Source of the DNA: Mycolicibacterium thermoresistibile
Lineage (GTDB): Bacteria; Actinomycetota; Actinomycetes; Mycobacteriales; Mycobacteriaceae
Assembly: GCF_900187065.1 (NCBI RefSeq)
Contig: NZ_LT906483.1
Coordinates: 4,588,001-4,652,000, forward strand
Length of the DNA: 64,000 nt
Direction: 5' to 3'
Every line of letters begins with the position of its first letter. Positions within the stretch are counted from its first letter, which is position 1. Below the pieces are notes generated by a model. It searched no databases. It worked only from the letters and a program-made list of their open reading frames with translations, and had not been told where the DNA came from. This document shows, in pieces, positions 55,291 to 63,445 of this stretch. A program made the translations under genes and the position numbers.

Positions 55291-55827
55291 ATGGCAGACC
55301 CGCAGGACCAGCCGGCCGGGACCGGAGACTCCGTGTCGTCGGGGCCGGATCCGGCAGCCGGTTCTCCGGAGCCGGCCGAGAAGGCGGGCGCCCCGGCCGA
55401 GAAGAAGACCGAGCGGGCCCAGAAGGCCACCAAGAAGACACCGGCCCAGAAGACACCGGCCAAGAAGGCGGCCCAGAAGACACCGGCCAAGAAGGCCACC
55501 AAGAAGACACCGGCGAAGAAGGCGGCCCAGAAGACACCGGCCAAGAAGGCCACCAAGAAGGCACCGGCCCAGAAGGCACCGGCCAGGAAGCCCGCCGAGC
55601 CCGAACGCCGGCAGACGGCCGGGGCTGCGCCCCCGGCCGATCTCACCTCGGCTGCCAAGGAAGTCGCCGCGCATGCCAAGTCCACGGTGGCCTCGGCGCC
55701 CAATCCGGTGGCGACGCCGGCGCCGATCTCCCGCCCCGACGACTCCCGGCTGCCGTTCATGATCGCGGTGGCGTCCGGGGCGCTGATCCTGCTCATCGTC
55801 CTGTTGGTCAACCGCCGCGGCAAGTAG
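55291..55827 (+). CDS. hns: Membrane-anchored lysine/alanine-rich nucleoid protein (Rv3852, 'H-NS')
   Basis: 178 residues (134 in M. tuberculosis). Pro/Glu-rich N-terminus, a basic repeat region (about 38-100) made of AKKA/QKTPAKK units like histone H1 tails, a linker, and a C-terminal membrane span (about 154-172) ending in NRRGK. The M. tuberculosis protein binds DNA and is membrane-anchored. AAAGGAG ribosome site 7 bp before the ATG. It is longer because the basic region is duplicated at DNA level. Confidence 0.9.
   Translation: MADPQDQPAGTGDSVSSGPDPAAGSPEPAEKAGAPAEKKTERAQKATKKTPAQKTPAKKAAQKTPAKKATKKTPAKKAAQKTPAKKATKKAPAQKAPARKPAEPERRQTAGAAPPADLTSAAKEVAAHAKSTVASAPNPVATPAPISRPDDSRLPFMIAVASGALILLIVLLVNRRGK
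55450..55557 (+). repeat. 54-bp tandem duplication in the hns basic tail
   Basis: Bases 55450-55503 and 55504-55557 differ at one position only (C to G in CCGGCCAAG/CCGGCGAAG). Each unit encodes 18 residues of the lysine-rich tail, and smaller partial copies flank them. Confidence 0.93.
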
Positions 55828-55849
55828 CGCGCAATCGGCTGACAACGCC

Positions 55850-55880
55850 TTGACCCTGACGCCGCGTCAGGGTCGATAGT
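55850..55880 (+). promoter_or_regulatory. MerR/TipA-type promoter with perfect 10-bp dyad
   Basis: TTGACC (-35, 55850-55855) and GATAGT (-10, 55875-55880) are 19 bp apart, the long spacing typical of MerR-controlled promoters. Between and over them lies ACCCTGACGC (55853-55862), one base, then its exact complement GCGTCAGGGT (55864-55873). It fits the autoregulated promoter of a TipAL-type gene; the gene behind it is broken. Confidence 0.7.
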
Positions 55881-55888
55881 GGTGCCCA

Positions 55889-56414
55889 TGGACCCTGCAC
55901 CACTACGACCGCATCGGGCTGCCGGTGCCCAGTGTGCGGACCGCGGCGGGATACCGCGGTGACACCGATGCCGCCATCGAACGGCTGCACCTGATCCCGG
56001 TGTACCGCTCGGCCGGTCTCCCCCTGGAGGAGATCCGTGCGCTGCTCGACGGCGCCGCCGATCCCCTCGCCCGTCTGCAACGTCAGCATGCGCTGCTGCT
56101 CGAGCAGGCGGACCGGTTGCAGCACACCATCAAGGCAGTGGAGGAACTGATGAACGCACACCGCCACGGCATACAGCTGTCGGCGGAGGAGCAGGTCGAG
56201 ATCTTCGGCAGCGCGGTGTTTCGATGAACACGCCGCCGAGACCGAACGGCGTTGGGGCGGCACCGAGGCGTTCCGGCAGTCCCGGGAGCGCATGCATCGC
56301 CGGCTGGCCGAGATGTATCTCGCCGACGAACGGTTCGCCGCGTTCTACGACGACGCCGAACCGGGATTGGCCCGGTTCGTGCACGACATCATCATCGATA
56401 ACATCGAGCGGTGA
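55889..56414 (+). pseudogene. Degenerate TipAL-type MerR regulator
   Basis: The fragment TLHHYDRIGL begins at 55892 without a start: the first HTH helices (about 17 residues) are deleted, and the only nearby ATG (55888) is in another frame. The frame runs through MerR and dimer-helix sequence (YRSAGLPLEEIRALLDG, IQLSAEEQVEIFG) to a TGA at 56225. Homology continues in a shifted frame (DEHAAETERRWGGTEAFRQS, then MHRRLAEMYLADERFAAFYD) to the stop at 56412-56414, with about 45 residues of the TipAS domain missing between. So there are at least two deletions and one frameshift. Lengths of missing parts are judged from memory of the family. Confidence 0.85.
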
Positions 56415-56911
56415 TCGTAGAACCTCGACCCACCGCCGATCTGGTCGATGAGATCGGTCCCGATGTCCGTAGTTGCGATCTGCAGCTCCAGCAGTACGGC
56501 GGCCGCGCCCAGTTCGCCGGTCCGATCAGCACTGTGCGCTGTTTCCAGGACAACGCGCTGCTCAAGTCGGTGTTGTCGGAGCCGGGCAACGGTGGGGTGC
56601 TGGTGATCGACGGTGACGGTTCCCTGCACACCGCCCTGGTCGGCGACGTGATCGCCGAGTTGGCCCGCGGTAACGGCTGGGCTGGTCTGATCATCAACGG
56701 CGCGGTGCGCGATTCGGCCACCCTGCGCACCCTCGACATCGGCATCAAGGCGCTGGGCACCAATCCGCGCAAGAGCACCAAGACCGGCGCCGGCCAGCGC
56801 GATGTGGCGGTCGAGTTCGGTGGGGTGACCTTCGTGCCCGGTGAGATCGCCTACGCCGACGAGGACGGCATCGTGGTCGTGCCACCGCCGTCCCCGTCGG
56901 CCGAAGGCTGA
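56411..56911 (+). CDS. rraA: RraA-family protein (Rv3853 homologue, annotated MenG)
   Basis: 166 residues (157 in M. tuberculosis). RraA fold with GGVLVIDGDGSLHTALVGD and GWAGLIINGAVRDSATLRTLDIGIKA, the Asp/Arg region that binds metal and oxaloacetate-like acids in related aldolases. It is either an RNase E inhibitor-like protein or a decarboxylase/aldolase; the MenG label is historical. GTG start at 56411 overlaps the final stop of the pseudogene. Convergent with ethA. Confidence 0.9.
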   Translation: MIVEPRPTADLVDEIGPDVRSCDLQLQQYGGRAQFAGPISTVRCFQDNALLKSVLSEPGNGGVLVIDGDGSLHTALVGDVIAELARGNGWAGLIINGAVRDSATLRTLDIGIKALGTNPRKSTKTGAGQRDVAVEFGGVTFVPGEIAYADEDGIVVVPPPSPSAEG

Positions 56912-56923
56912 GTCAGTCGGGTG

Positions 56924-58399
56924 TCAGGCGGTCGCTGACAGCGCGGCGCGGCGTCTGCCGAACTGCAGACCCTCGTCGTCGACCCGGCCGTGCCGGATCA
57001 GCCCGAGGTCGAACAGATAGTTCTGCTTGAGCCGCCACGGGGTACGGGATCCGGCCTTGGGCAGCCGGTCCAGCGCCCGCAACACGTACCCGGGGGTGAA
57101 GTCCAGCAGCGGCCGCTCCTCGACGCTGTCGCCCGGATGCTGCGGTTCGACGACGTCGTAGCCGTGCTCGTCCATGTGGTTCAGGACGCGGCAGACGAAT
57201 TCGGACACCAGATCGGCCTTCAGTGTCCAGGACGCGTTGGTGTAGCCGATGGTGAACGCCATGTTGGGCATCCCGCTCAGCATCATGCCCTTGTAGGCCA
57301 TCGTCTCGGTGAGCTCGACCGGCTGCCCGTTGCGCTTGATCTCCGCGCCGCCGAACAGCTGCAGATTCAACCCCGTCGCGGTGATGATGATGTCGGCTTC
57401 CAACTCGGTGCCCGATGTCAACCGGATACCGGTCTTGGTGAAGGTGTCGATGGTGTCGGTGACCACGTCGGCCTTGCCGTGCCGGATGGCGCGGAACAGG
57501 TCACCGTTGGGCGCCAGGCAGAGTCGCTCATCCCACGGGTTGTAGCGCGGACCGAAGTGCTTCTCGACGTCGTAGCCCGGCGGCAGCCGGCGCTCGGCCA
57601 TCCTCATCAACGTCCGGCGCATGTAGTTGGGGAACTTGCGCGACAGCTGGTACTGGAAGGTGCTGAAGATGATCGCCTTCCAGCGGTTGACCACACTGGC
57701 CATCTTCGGTGGCAGGTACTTGTTCACCTTGACCGCGATCGGGTCCACCAACGGCAGCGAACCGATGTAGGTGGGCGACCGCTGCAGCATGGTGACATGC
57801 CCGGCGCCGGTCTCGGCCAGGGCCGGGATCAGCGTCACCGCGGTCGCACCGCTGCCGATCACCACGATGCGCTTGCCGGCGTAGTCGAGATCCTCGGGCC
57901 AGTGCTGCGGGTGCACGATGGTGCCCTCGAAGTCGTCGGCGCCCGGGAACTCCGGCGAGTAGCCCTCGTCATAGTTGTAGTAGCCGCTGCAGGCGAACAG
58001 GAACGAACACGTCATCTCGACCTGCTCACCGTCGCGTTCCACCTGCAGGATCCACTTGTTGTCCGGATCGGACCAGTTCGCCGACACCACCCGGTGGCGG
58101 TACCGGATGTGCTCGTCGATGCCGAACTCCTCGGCGGTCTCCTTGAGATAGGCCAGGATGTCCGGCCCGTCGGCGATCGCCTTGGGGTCGGTCCAGGGCT
58201 TGAACCGGAACCCGAGCGTGAACATGTCGGAGTCCGACCGGATGCCCGGGTATTTGAACAGATCCCAGGTGCCGCCCAGATTGTCGCGGCGTTCCAGGAT
58301 CGCGTAACTCTTCGACGGGCAGCGGTCCTGCAGATGCCAGGCGGCGCTGATACCGGAGATTCCGGCGCCCACGATGAGGACGTCGAGGTGCTCAGTCAT
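56924..58399 (-). CDS. ethA: Baeyer-Villiger monooxygenase EthA (ethionamide activator)
   Basis: FAD/NADPH monooxygenase of 491 residues (489 in M. tuberculosis), which oxidises ketones and activates thioamide prodrugs such as ethionamide. FAD motif GAGISG at 11-16, the Baeyer-Villiger fingerprint FEGTIVHPQHWP (F-x-G-x3-H-x3-W-P) near 157-168, and NADPH motif GSGATA. The ORF looks intact, with no truncation. ATG at 58399 is taken over the GTG two codons before. Divergent from ethR across a 76-bp operator region. Confidence 0.95.
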   Translation of the reverse strand: MTEHLDVLIVGAGISGISAAWHLQDRCPSKSYAILERRDNLGGTWDLFKYPGIRSDSDMFTLGFRFKPWTDPKAIADGPDILAYLKETAEEFGIDEHIRYRHRVVSANWSDPDNKWILQVERDGEQVEMTCSFLFACSGYYNYDEGYSPEFPGADDFEGTIVHPQHWPEDLDYAGKRIVVIGSGATAVTLIPALAETGAGHVTMLQRSPTYIGSLPLVDPIAVKVNKYLPPKMASVVNRWKAIIFSTFQYQLSRKFPNYMRRTLMRMAERRLPPGYDVEKHFGPRYNPWDERLCLAPNGDLFRAIRHGKADVVTDTIDTFTKTGIRLTSGTELEADIIITATGLNLQLFGGAEIKRNGQPVELTETMAYKGMMLSGMPNMAFTIGYTNASWTLKADLVSEFVCRVLNHMDEHGYDVVEPQHPGDSVEERPLLDFTPGYVLRALDRLPKAGSRTPWRLKQNYLFDLGLIRHGRVDDEGLQFGRRRAALSATA

Positions 58400-58411
58400 G
58401 ACCACAAGCTA

Positions 58412-58464
58412 TCAACACAGTGTTGAGATAGTCAACACACTGTTGAGAACGTCAACGCTGTGTA
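58412..58464. promoter_or_regulatory. EthR operator: three TCAAC-N-GTTGA type boxes at 20-bp spacing
   Basis: Box 1 TCAACACAGTGTTGA (58412-58426) is a perfect dyad. Box 2 TCAACACACTGTTGA (58432-58446) has one mismatch. Box 3 TCAACGCTGTGTAAA (58452-58466) is degenerate. The starts are exactly 20 bp apart, so dimers would bind on one face of the helix. The whole ethA-ethR gap is 76 bp, so binding should repress both genes. Confidence 0.82.
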
Positions 58465-58475
58465 AAGTGGGGCGC

Positions 58476-59120
58476 ATGAGCACAGCCAGTCCGGTCCGCA
58501 GTCGGGGCCGCCGCAGCACCCGTCCCTCCGGCGACGACCGGGAGCTGGCGATCCTCACCACCGCGGAGAAATTGCTCGCCGAGCGTCCGCTCGCCGAGAT
58601 CTCCGTCGACGACCTGGCCAAGGGCGCCGGGCTGTCGCGGCCGACGTTCTACTTCTATTTCCCGTCCAAGGACGCCGTGCTGCTGGCGCTCGTGGAACGG
58701 GTGATCGCCGAGGCGGACCAGCGCGCCGATGCGGCGCTGAACGGCATGGACGCGCGCGCGGTCGATCCGGCCGGGGTGTGGCGGGCCATCAACGCGCTGT
58801 TCGAGACCTTCGGCGCGCACCGGGCGGTGACACTGGCCGGTGCGGCGGCCCGCACCACCAATACCGAGGTGGATGCGTTGTGGTCGCGGTTCATGAAGAA
58901 GTGGATCGACTACACCGCCGAATCGATCCGCGCCGAGCGTGAACGGGGCGCGGCCCCGGACACCATCCCCGCCGAAGACCTCGCGGTGTCGCTGAACCTG
59001 ATGAACGAACGCACCATGTTCGCGGCGTTCGCCGATGAAAAGCCCGCGGTGCCGGAGGACCGGATCGTCGACACACTGGCCCATATCTGGCTCACCAGCA
59101 TCTACGGCACCGGCCGCTAG
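58476..59120 (+). CDS. ethR: TetR-family repressor EthR
   Basis: 214 residues (216 in M. tuberculosis). The basic N-terminal tail is followed by the TetR HTH (about 22-68: ISVDDLAKGAGLSRPTFYFYFPSKDAVLLALVER) and a helical ligand-binding domain with a hydrophobic tunnel (for example TFGAHRAVTLAGAAARTTN, NLMNERTMFAAF). It represses ethA. ATG 58476 is chosen by length; a longer frame would cover the operator. Confidence 0.94.
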   Translation: MSTASPVRSRGRRSTRPSGDDRELAILTTAEKLLAERPLAEISVDDLAKGAGLSRPTFYFYFPSKDAVLLALVERVIAEADQRADAALNGMDARAVDPAGVWRAINALFETFGAHRAVTLAGAAARTTNTEVDALWSRFMKKWIDYTAESIRAERERGAAPDTIPAEDLAVSLNLMNERTMFAAFADEKPAVPEDRIVDTLAHIWLTSIYGTGR

Positions 59121-59177
59121 CTCGCCGGCGCGGGGACCGTCGACCATCGCCGCGTTGTCGGCCCGGCATGCGAACAT

Positions 59178-60437
59178 GTGTTCGTGTCCGGTCCGGCTGG
59201 TCACGGCGCGACGATCCTGCACGCCGATCTCGATGCGTTCTACGCATCGGTGGAACAGCGGGACGACCCGGCGCTCCGCGGCCGACCGGTGATCGTGGGC
59301 GGCGGGGTGGTGCTCGCCGCCAGTTATGAGGCCAAGGCGTACGGGGTGCGCACCGCGATGAGCGGCGGTCAGGCCCGTGCGCTGTGCCCGCACGCGATCG
59401 TGGTGCCGCCGCGGATGGCGGCGTATTCGCAGGCCAGCGCGGCGGTGTTCGACGTGTTCCGGGACACCACACCGCTGGTGGAGCCGCTGAGCGTGGACGA
59501 GGCCTTCCTCGATGTCGGCGGGCTGGGTCGGCTGGCGGGCACGCCGGTGCAGATCGCCGCCCGGCTCCGCGAGCGGGTGCGTGCGGAGGTGGGGCTGCCC
59601 ATCACGGTCGGGATCGCCCGCACCAAGTTCCTCGCGAAAGTCGCCAGTCAAGAAGCCAAACCCGATGGTCTGCTGCTGGTGCCGCCGGACCGCGAGCCGG
59701 CCTTCCTGCATCCGTTGCCGGTCCAGCGGCTGTGGGGGGTGGGCGTCAAGACCGCTGCCAGACTGCGGGCGCACGGCATCGAGACGGTGGCCGACGTGGC
59801 CGCGCTCCCCGAGACGGCCCTGACCTCGATGGTCGGGGCGGCGATGGGCAGGCAGCTGTTCGCGCTGTCGCACAACATCGACCGGCGGCGGGTCGCGACC
59901 GGGGTGCGGCGCCGGTCGGTCGGCGCGCAGCGCTCGCTGGGCCGGGCGGGCAGTGCTATGTCGGCCGCCGAGATCGACGCGGTGGTGGTCAACCTGGTCG
60001 ACCGGATCACCCGCCGGATGCGTGCGGCTCACCGCACCGGGCGGACCGTGGTGCTGCGGCTGCGGTTCGCCGATTACAGCCGCGCGACACGGTCCCGGAC
60101 CCTGGCCGCGGCGACCGCGTCCACCGATGTCGTGCTCGCTACGGCGCGCGCCCTGGTGTCCGCGGCGGCACCGCTGATCGCCGAACGCGGCCTGACCCTG
60201 ATCGGGTTCGCGGTCACCGACATCGACCGCTCGGGTGCCACCCAGCTCGAACTGCCGTTACCGTGTGGTGGGACCGAAAGCCGCACCGCCGCCGGTCAAC
60301 TCGACTCCGCGGTGGACAACGTCCGGCGCCGGTACGGCACCGCGGCACTGACCCGCGGGGTGCTCCTCGGCCGCGACCCGGGCTGGGAGATGCCCCGGCT
60401 GCCCGATGAGCACCGGTCGGCCCCTTCCTGGACCTGA
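59178..60437 (+). CDS. dinB: Y-family DNA polymerase (DinB/Pol IV; DinB3 position)
   Basis: 419 residues. Palm and fingers motifs: HADLDAFYASVEQ with the metal Asp near 17, SVDEAFLDVGG near 110, then the thumb helix-hairpin-helix (LPVQRLWGVGVKTAARLRAHG) and the little-finger domain. The C-terminal QLELPLP fits a beta-clamp binding motif, so it can be used in translesion synthesis. Location after ethR matches the third DinB paralogue of M. smegmatis (DinB3). GTG 59178, with a second GTG at 59184. The stop lies in a 30-bp tandem repeat. Confidence 0.9.
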   Translation: MFVSGPAGHGATILHADLDAFYASVEQRDDPALRGRPVIVGGGVVLAASYEAKAYGVRTAMSGGQARALCPHAIVVPPRMAAYSQASAAVFDVFRDTTPLVEPLSVDEAFLDVGGLGRLAGTPVQIAARLRERVRAEVGLPITVGIARTKFLAKVASQEAKPDGLLLVPPDREPAFLHPLPVQRLWGVGVKTAARLRAHGIETVADVAALPETALTSMVGAAMGRQLFALSHNIDRRRVATGVRRRSVGAQRSLGRAGSAMSAAEIDAVVVNLVDRITRRMRAAHRTGRTVVLRLRFADYSRATRSRTLAAATASTDVVLATARALVSAAAPLIAERGLTLIGFAVTDIDRSGATQLELPLPCGGTESRTAAGQLDSAVDNVRRRYGTAALTRGVLLGRDPGWEMPRLPDEHRSAPSWT

Positions 60438-60487
60438 ATCAACTGGGCCTCGAGGAACTGGACCTGGATCAACTGGGCCTAGAGGAA
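60428..60487. repeat. Two 30-bp direct repeats across the convergent stop codons of dinB and the next gene
   Basis: Units 60428-60457 and 60458-60487 differ at just two bases: 60437 (A versus G at 60467) and 60481 (A versus C at 60451). The A at 60437 makes the dinB TGA; the A at 60481 makes the TAG of the minus-strand gene. The third frame is open through both units (repeating LDL-x-QLGLEE). Confidence 0.9.
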
Positions 60488-60910
60488 CTGGGCACTGACG
60501 AACCCGGCGAGCAGCACCGCGAATCCGCCGATCTCCCCGGCGATCAGCGCCACCATGGCGCCGTGCAGTGCCGTGGTGGAATGTTCGAACTGGTTGGTGG
60601 TGTCGCGGCGGGCGCCGTGCAGGACGTAGGACCCGATCGCCACCACGAAGAAGAACACCACGACCATCGCCGCGGTCAGGTTAACCGCCGCGGGCCAACC
60701 GCTCAGCTCGACGAACACCGCGATCAGCAGCGTGGCGAACGAGTACAGCAGCGCCGCACGGTGCGCGATGTCGACATACGGGTGCGCCAGATGGTTCTGG
60801 GCGGTCGCCATCTGCCGGTACTTCCACACCCCGAGGATCAGTGCCCACAGGAAGATCAACCCGGCGGCGAGCAGGGTGATGACGGTGTCGGTTCCGAGGT
60901 CGGCTCGCAT
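60479..60910 (-). CDS. Four-span integral membrane protein, unknown function
   Basis: 143 residues with four hydrophobic helices (about 10-29, 50-68, 75-98, 115-138). Conserved-looking polar residues are WKYRQM and HPYVDIAHRA in the first loop, and ALHGAMVAL in the last helix. No family named. It lies 50 bp downstream of katE on the same strand and could be co-transcribed with it. Confidence 0.78.
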   Translation of the reverse strand: MRADLGTDTVITLLAAGLIFLWALILGVWKYRQMATAQNHLAHPYVDIAHRAALLYSFATLLIAVFVELSGWPAAVNLTAAMVVVFFFVVAIGSYVLHGARRDTTNQFEHSTTALHGAMVALIAGEIGGFAVLLAGFVSAQFL

Positions 60911-60960
60911 CCCGCGAGTCTAGGACCCCGCCCGAATCGCCGGATCGCCGAATCAGCGCC

Positions 60961-63225
60961 TCAGTTGCGCACCGGACGGTCCCACACCCGATGCGCACCG
61001 AGTGCGGTGATGAGAGTTGAGGCGGCACGGGCCGGATCGGACTCCAACGCCACTCCGGCGGTGTCGACGGGCACCCCGGCCGCGGTCACCAGGTTCTCCC
61101 CCGCCGGCAGCACCGCCACCGGCTTGAGGTGGCGGTAGGACTCGTCGACCATGATCCGGGCCCGCATGTCGGCCGGTGAACCGGCCACCACGATGGCGTC
61201 GAACTCCACGGACCGTCCGGTCAGATACGTGCGGGAGACCGGCACGCTCACCTCCCCGTTGCCCAGTTCCCCGCCGTGGACGGCGGTGACGTGCGGGACC
61301 AGATCGGCGGCGAGCAGCGCTTCGACCAGCGTCGCCACCGCGGCGACGTCGGTGTCGGGCCCGGTGAGGATGCCGACCCGGCGGCCCTCGATCGGCCAGG
61401 TGCTGCCGAGCTGCGACAGCGCCGGGCTGAGCGTCTCCGGATCCACCGGCGGCACGCTCGGCCTCGGCGCCTCCAGCCCCAGCGCCGCCGCGACGGTGGC
61501 ACACAGTTCGGCGTCGATGTTGGCCAGCACCGCGAGCGCCCGCTCCTTGATCGTCTGCTCGTAGCATTTTCCGATCTCGAAACTGAACGCGGCGGCCACG
61601 TGGGCCTGTTCGACCGGGTGCAGGCTGCGGTAGAACAGCGTGGCCTGGCTGAAGTGATCGTCGAAGGTCGCCGGGTTGGCCCGCCGTTTCGCCGAGGCCG
61701 GCAGCGGATGCGGCGCCTCGATGAACGCGCCGGTCTCCGCCGACGCCATGAACGGACACCCGCCGTCCAGTGAATTCGGTTGGTAGGGAGCCACTCCGGC
61801 ATGGACCCCGTGCTGGTGGAAGCCGTCCCGGAGCATGTCGTTGACCGGGGCGTGCGGACGGTTGATCGGGATCTGCGCGAAGTTCGGCCCGCCGAGCCGC
61901 AGCAGCTGGGTGTCCAGGTACGAGAACAACCGGGCCTGCATCAGCGGGTCGTCGGTGATGTCGATGCCGGGCACCAGGTGACCGGGGTGGAAAGCCACCT
62001 GCTCGGTTTCGGCGAAGAAGTTCGTGACGTTGCGGTTGAGCTGCAGGGTACCGATGATCTGCACCGGGGCGAGTTCCTCGGGCACGATCTTGGTCGGATC
62101 GAGCAGGTCGATGCCTTCGAACATCTGCTCCGGATTGTCCGGGAACACCTGCACGCCGAGGTCCCATTCCGGAAAGGCCCCGGCCTCGATCGCGTCGGCG
62201 AGGTCACGACGGTGGAAGTCCGGATCCACCCCGCCGATGATCTGGGCCTCCTCCCAGATCAGCGAGTGCACCCCGAGGCGCGGCTTCCAGTGGAATTTCA
62301 CCAGTGAGGTCGTCTCGTCCGGTGCGATGAGCCGGAAGGTGTTGACGCCGAACCCCTCCATCGTCCGGTAGGAGCGCGGGATGCCCCGGTCGGACATGGC
62401 CCACATGGTGTGCGCCGCCGACTCGGTGTGCAGGGAGAAGAAGTCCCAGAACGTGTCGTGGGCGGTCTGCGCCTGCGGGATCTCCCGGTCCGGATGCGGT
62501 TTGGCGGCGTGCACGACGTCGGGGAACTTGATGCCGTCCTGGATGAAGAACACCGGGATGTTGTTACCGACCAGATCGAAGGTGCCCTGGCCGGTGTAGA
62601 ACTTGGTGGCGAAGCCGCGGGTGTCGCGGGCGGTGTCCATCGATCCGCGGTTGCCGATCACCGTCGAGAACCGCACGAAGACCTCGGTCTCTACGCCGGA
62701 CTTCAGAAACTCTGCCTTGCAGATCTTCTCGGCCGCGCCGTTGGCGCGGAACACGCCGTGCGCGCCGGCGCCGCGGGCGTGCACGACCCGCTCCGGGATG
62801 CGCTCATGGTCGAAGTGGGTGATCTTCTCGCGGAAGTGGTGGTCCTGCAGCAGGGTGGGTCCGCGGTCGCCGGCCTTCAGCGAGTGGTCGGTGTCGTAGA
62901 GACGGGCGCCCTGCGCGGTGGTCAGGTACCGACCCTGCTGCGCCCGGGTGTCGGCCGGCCCGTCCGCCGGGGTCCCGGTGGCGCTGCGCAGTTCGGGTGC
63001 GCCCTGATCGGGCTTGGGTGGCAACGGTGGCCGCGGCTCGGTGGGCTCCTCGAAGGACGGCGGCTGCGGGGCCGGCGCTCCGGCCAGATCGGGGCGGACC
63101 CGTTTGCCCTGTTCGGCCCGGCCCTCGTCGACGAGGTCGTCGCGGCCGGTCACCGCTCCCACGACTTCTTTGGCCATTCCCTTGGCCTGTTTGAGTGCGT
63201 CTTTGGGCGCGTTGCTGTCAGCCAT
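60961..63225 (-). CDS. katE: Large-subunit catalase (HPII type) with CsbD-like N-terminus
   Basis: Monofunctional heme catalase of 754 residues breaking down H2O2. The catalase core (about 100-580) has catalytic His149 (PERVVHARG), VRFSTVIGNRGS with the second active residue Asn, and heme-ligand Tyr in ARLFSYLDTQ. The C-terminal part (about 605-754) is the flavodoxin/DJ-1-like domain of large catalases (RRVGILTGPDTDV, IVVAGSPADM). The first 45 residues (AKGMAKEVVGAVTGRDDLVDEG) look like a CsbD-family stress protein, an uncommon fusion. AAGGT ribosome site before ATG 63225. An IS110 element lies just upstream. Confidence 0.93.
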   Translation of the reverse strand: MADSNAPKDALKQAKGMAKEVVGAVTGRDDLVDEGRAEQGKRVRPDLAGAPAPQPPSFEEPTEPRPPLPPKPDQGAPELRSATGTPADGPADTRAQQGRYLTTAQGARLYDTDHSLKAGDRGPTLLQDHHFREKITHFDHERIPERVVHARGAGAHGVFRANGAAEKICKAEFLKSGVETEVFVRFSTVIGNRGSMDTARDTRGFATKFYTGQGTFDLVGNNIPVFFIQDGIKFPDVVHAAKPHPDREIPQAQTAHDTFWDFFSLHTESAAHTMWAMSDRGIPRSYRTMEGFGVNTFRLIAPDETTSLVKFHWKPRLGVHSLIWEEAQIIGGVDPDFHRRDLADAIEAGAFPEWDLGVQVFPDNPEQMFEGIDLLDPTKIVPEELAPVQIIGTLQLNRNVTNFFAETEQVAFHPGHLVPGIDITDDPLMQARLFSYLDTQLLRLGGPNFAQIPINRPHAPVNDMLRDGFHQHGVHAGVAPYQPNSLDGGCPFMASAETGAFIEAPHPLPASAKRRANPATFDDHFSQATLFYRSLHPVEQAHVAAAFSFEIGKCYEQTIKERALAVLANIDAELCATVAAALGLEAPRPSVPPVDPETLSPALSQLGSTWPIEGRRVGILTGPDTDVAAVATLVEALLAADLVPHVTAVHGGELGNGEVSVPVSRTYLTGRSVEFDAIVVAGSPADMRARIMVDESYRHLKPVAVLPAGENLVTAAGVPVDTAGVALESDPARAASTLITALGAHRVWDRPVRN

Positions 63226-63286
63226 CGGATCCTTACCTTTCTTGGAGGGTGTTCGGGGCCGCTGGCCTTAGGCTTCGATTCACCCA

Positions 63287-63354
63287 GGGACAGCGGGTAT
63301 GGCTTTCATTGGTCAGCCCTTGATGGCCGAGGAGGATTGGCCGCCCGCTGTCCC
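63287..63354 (+). ncRNA. Stem-loop at the left end of an IS110 element, candidate bridge RNA part
   Basis: A perfect 11-bp stem GGGACAGCGGG (63287-63297) with CCCGCTGTCCC (63344-63354) encloses 46 nt containing smaller complementary pieces (TGGCC/GGCCA-type). It sits in the 220-bp non-coding space between katE and the IS110 transposase start. In IS110-group elements this space encodes the bridge RNA with donor and target loops. The RNA ends and loop guides are not resolved. Confidence 0.5.
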
Positions 63355-63445
63355 GCGACGACTCGACCGCTAATTGAGAGATGCGATTCGATCGCTGTGT
63401 AAGGACACGACGGCGTGGTCGTCTGCCGGGCTGGTGGAAATGGTG

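Noticed and set aside
56224..56451. 75-codon ORF downstream of the MerR fragment
   Set aside because: Homology to TipAL lies in a different frame of the same DNA, so this ORF is a by-product of the pseudogene.
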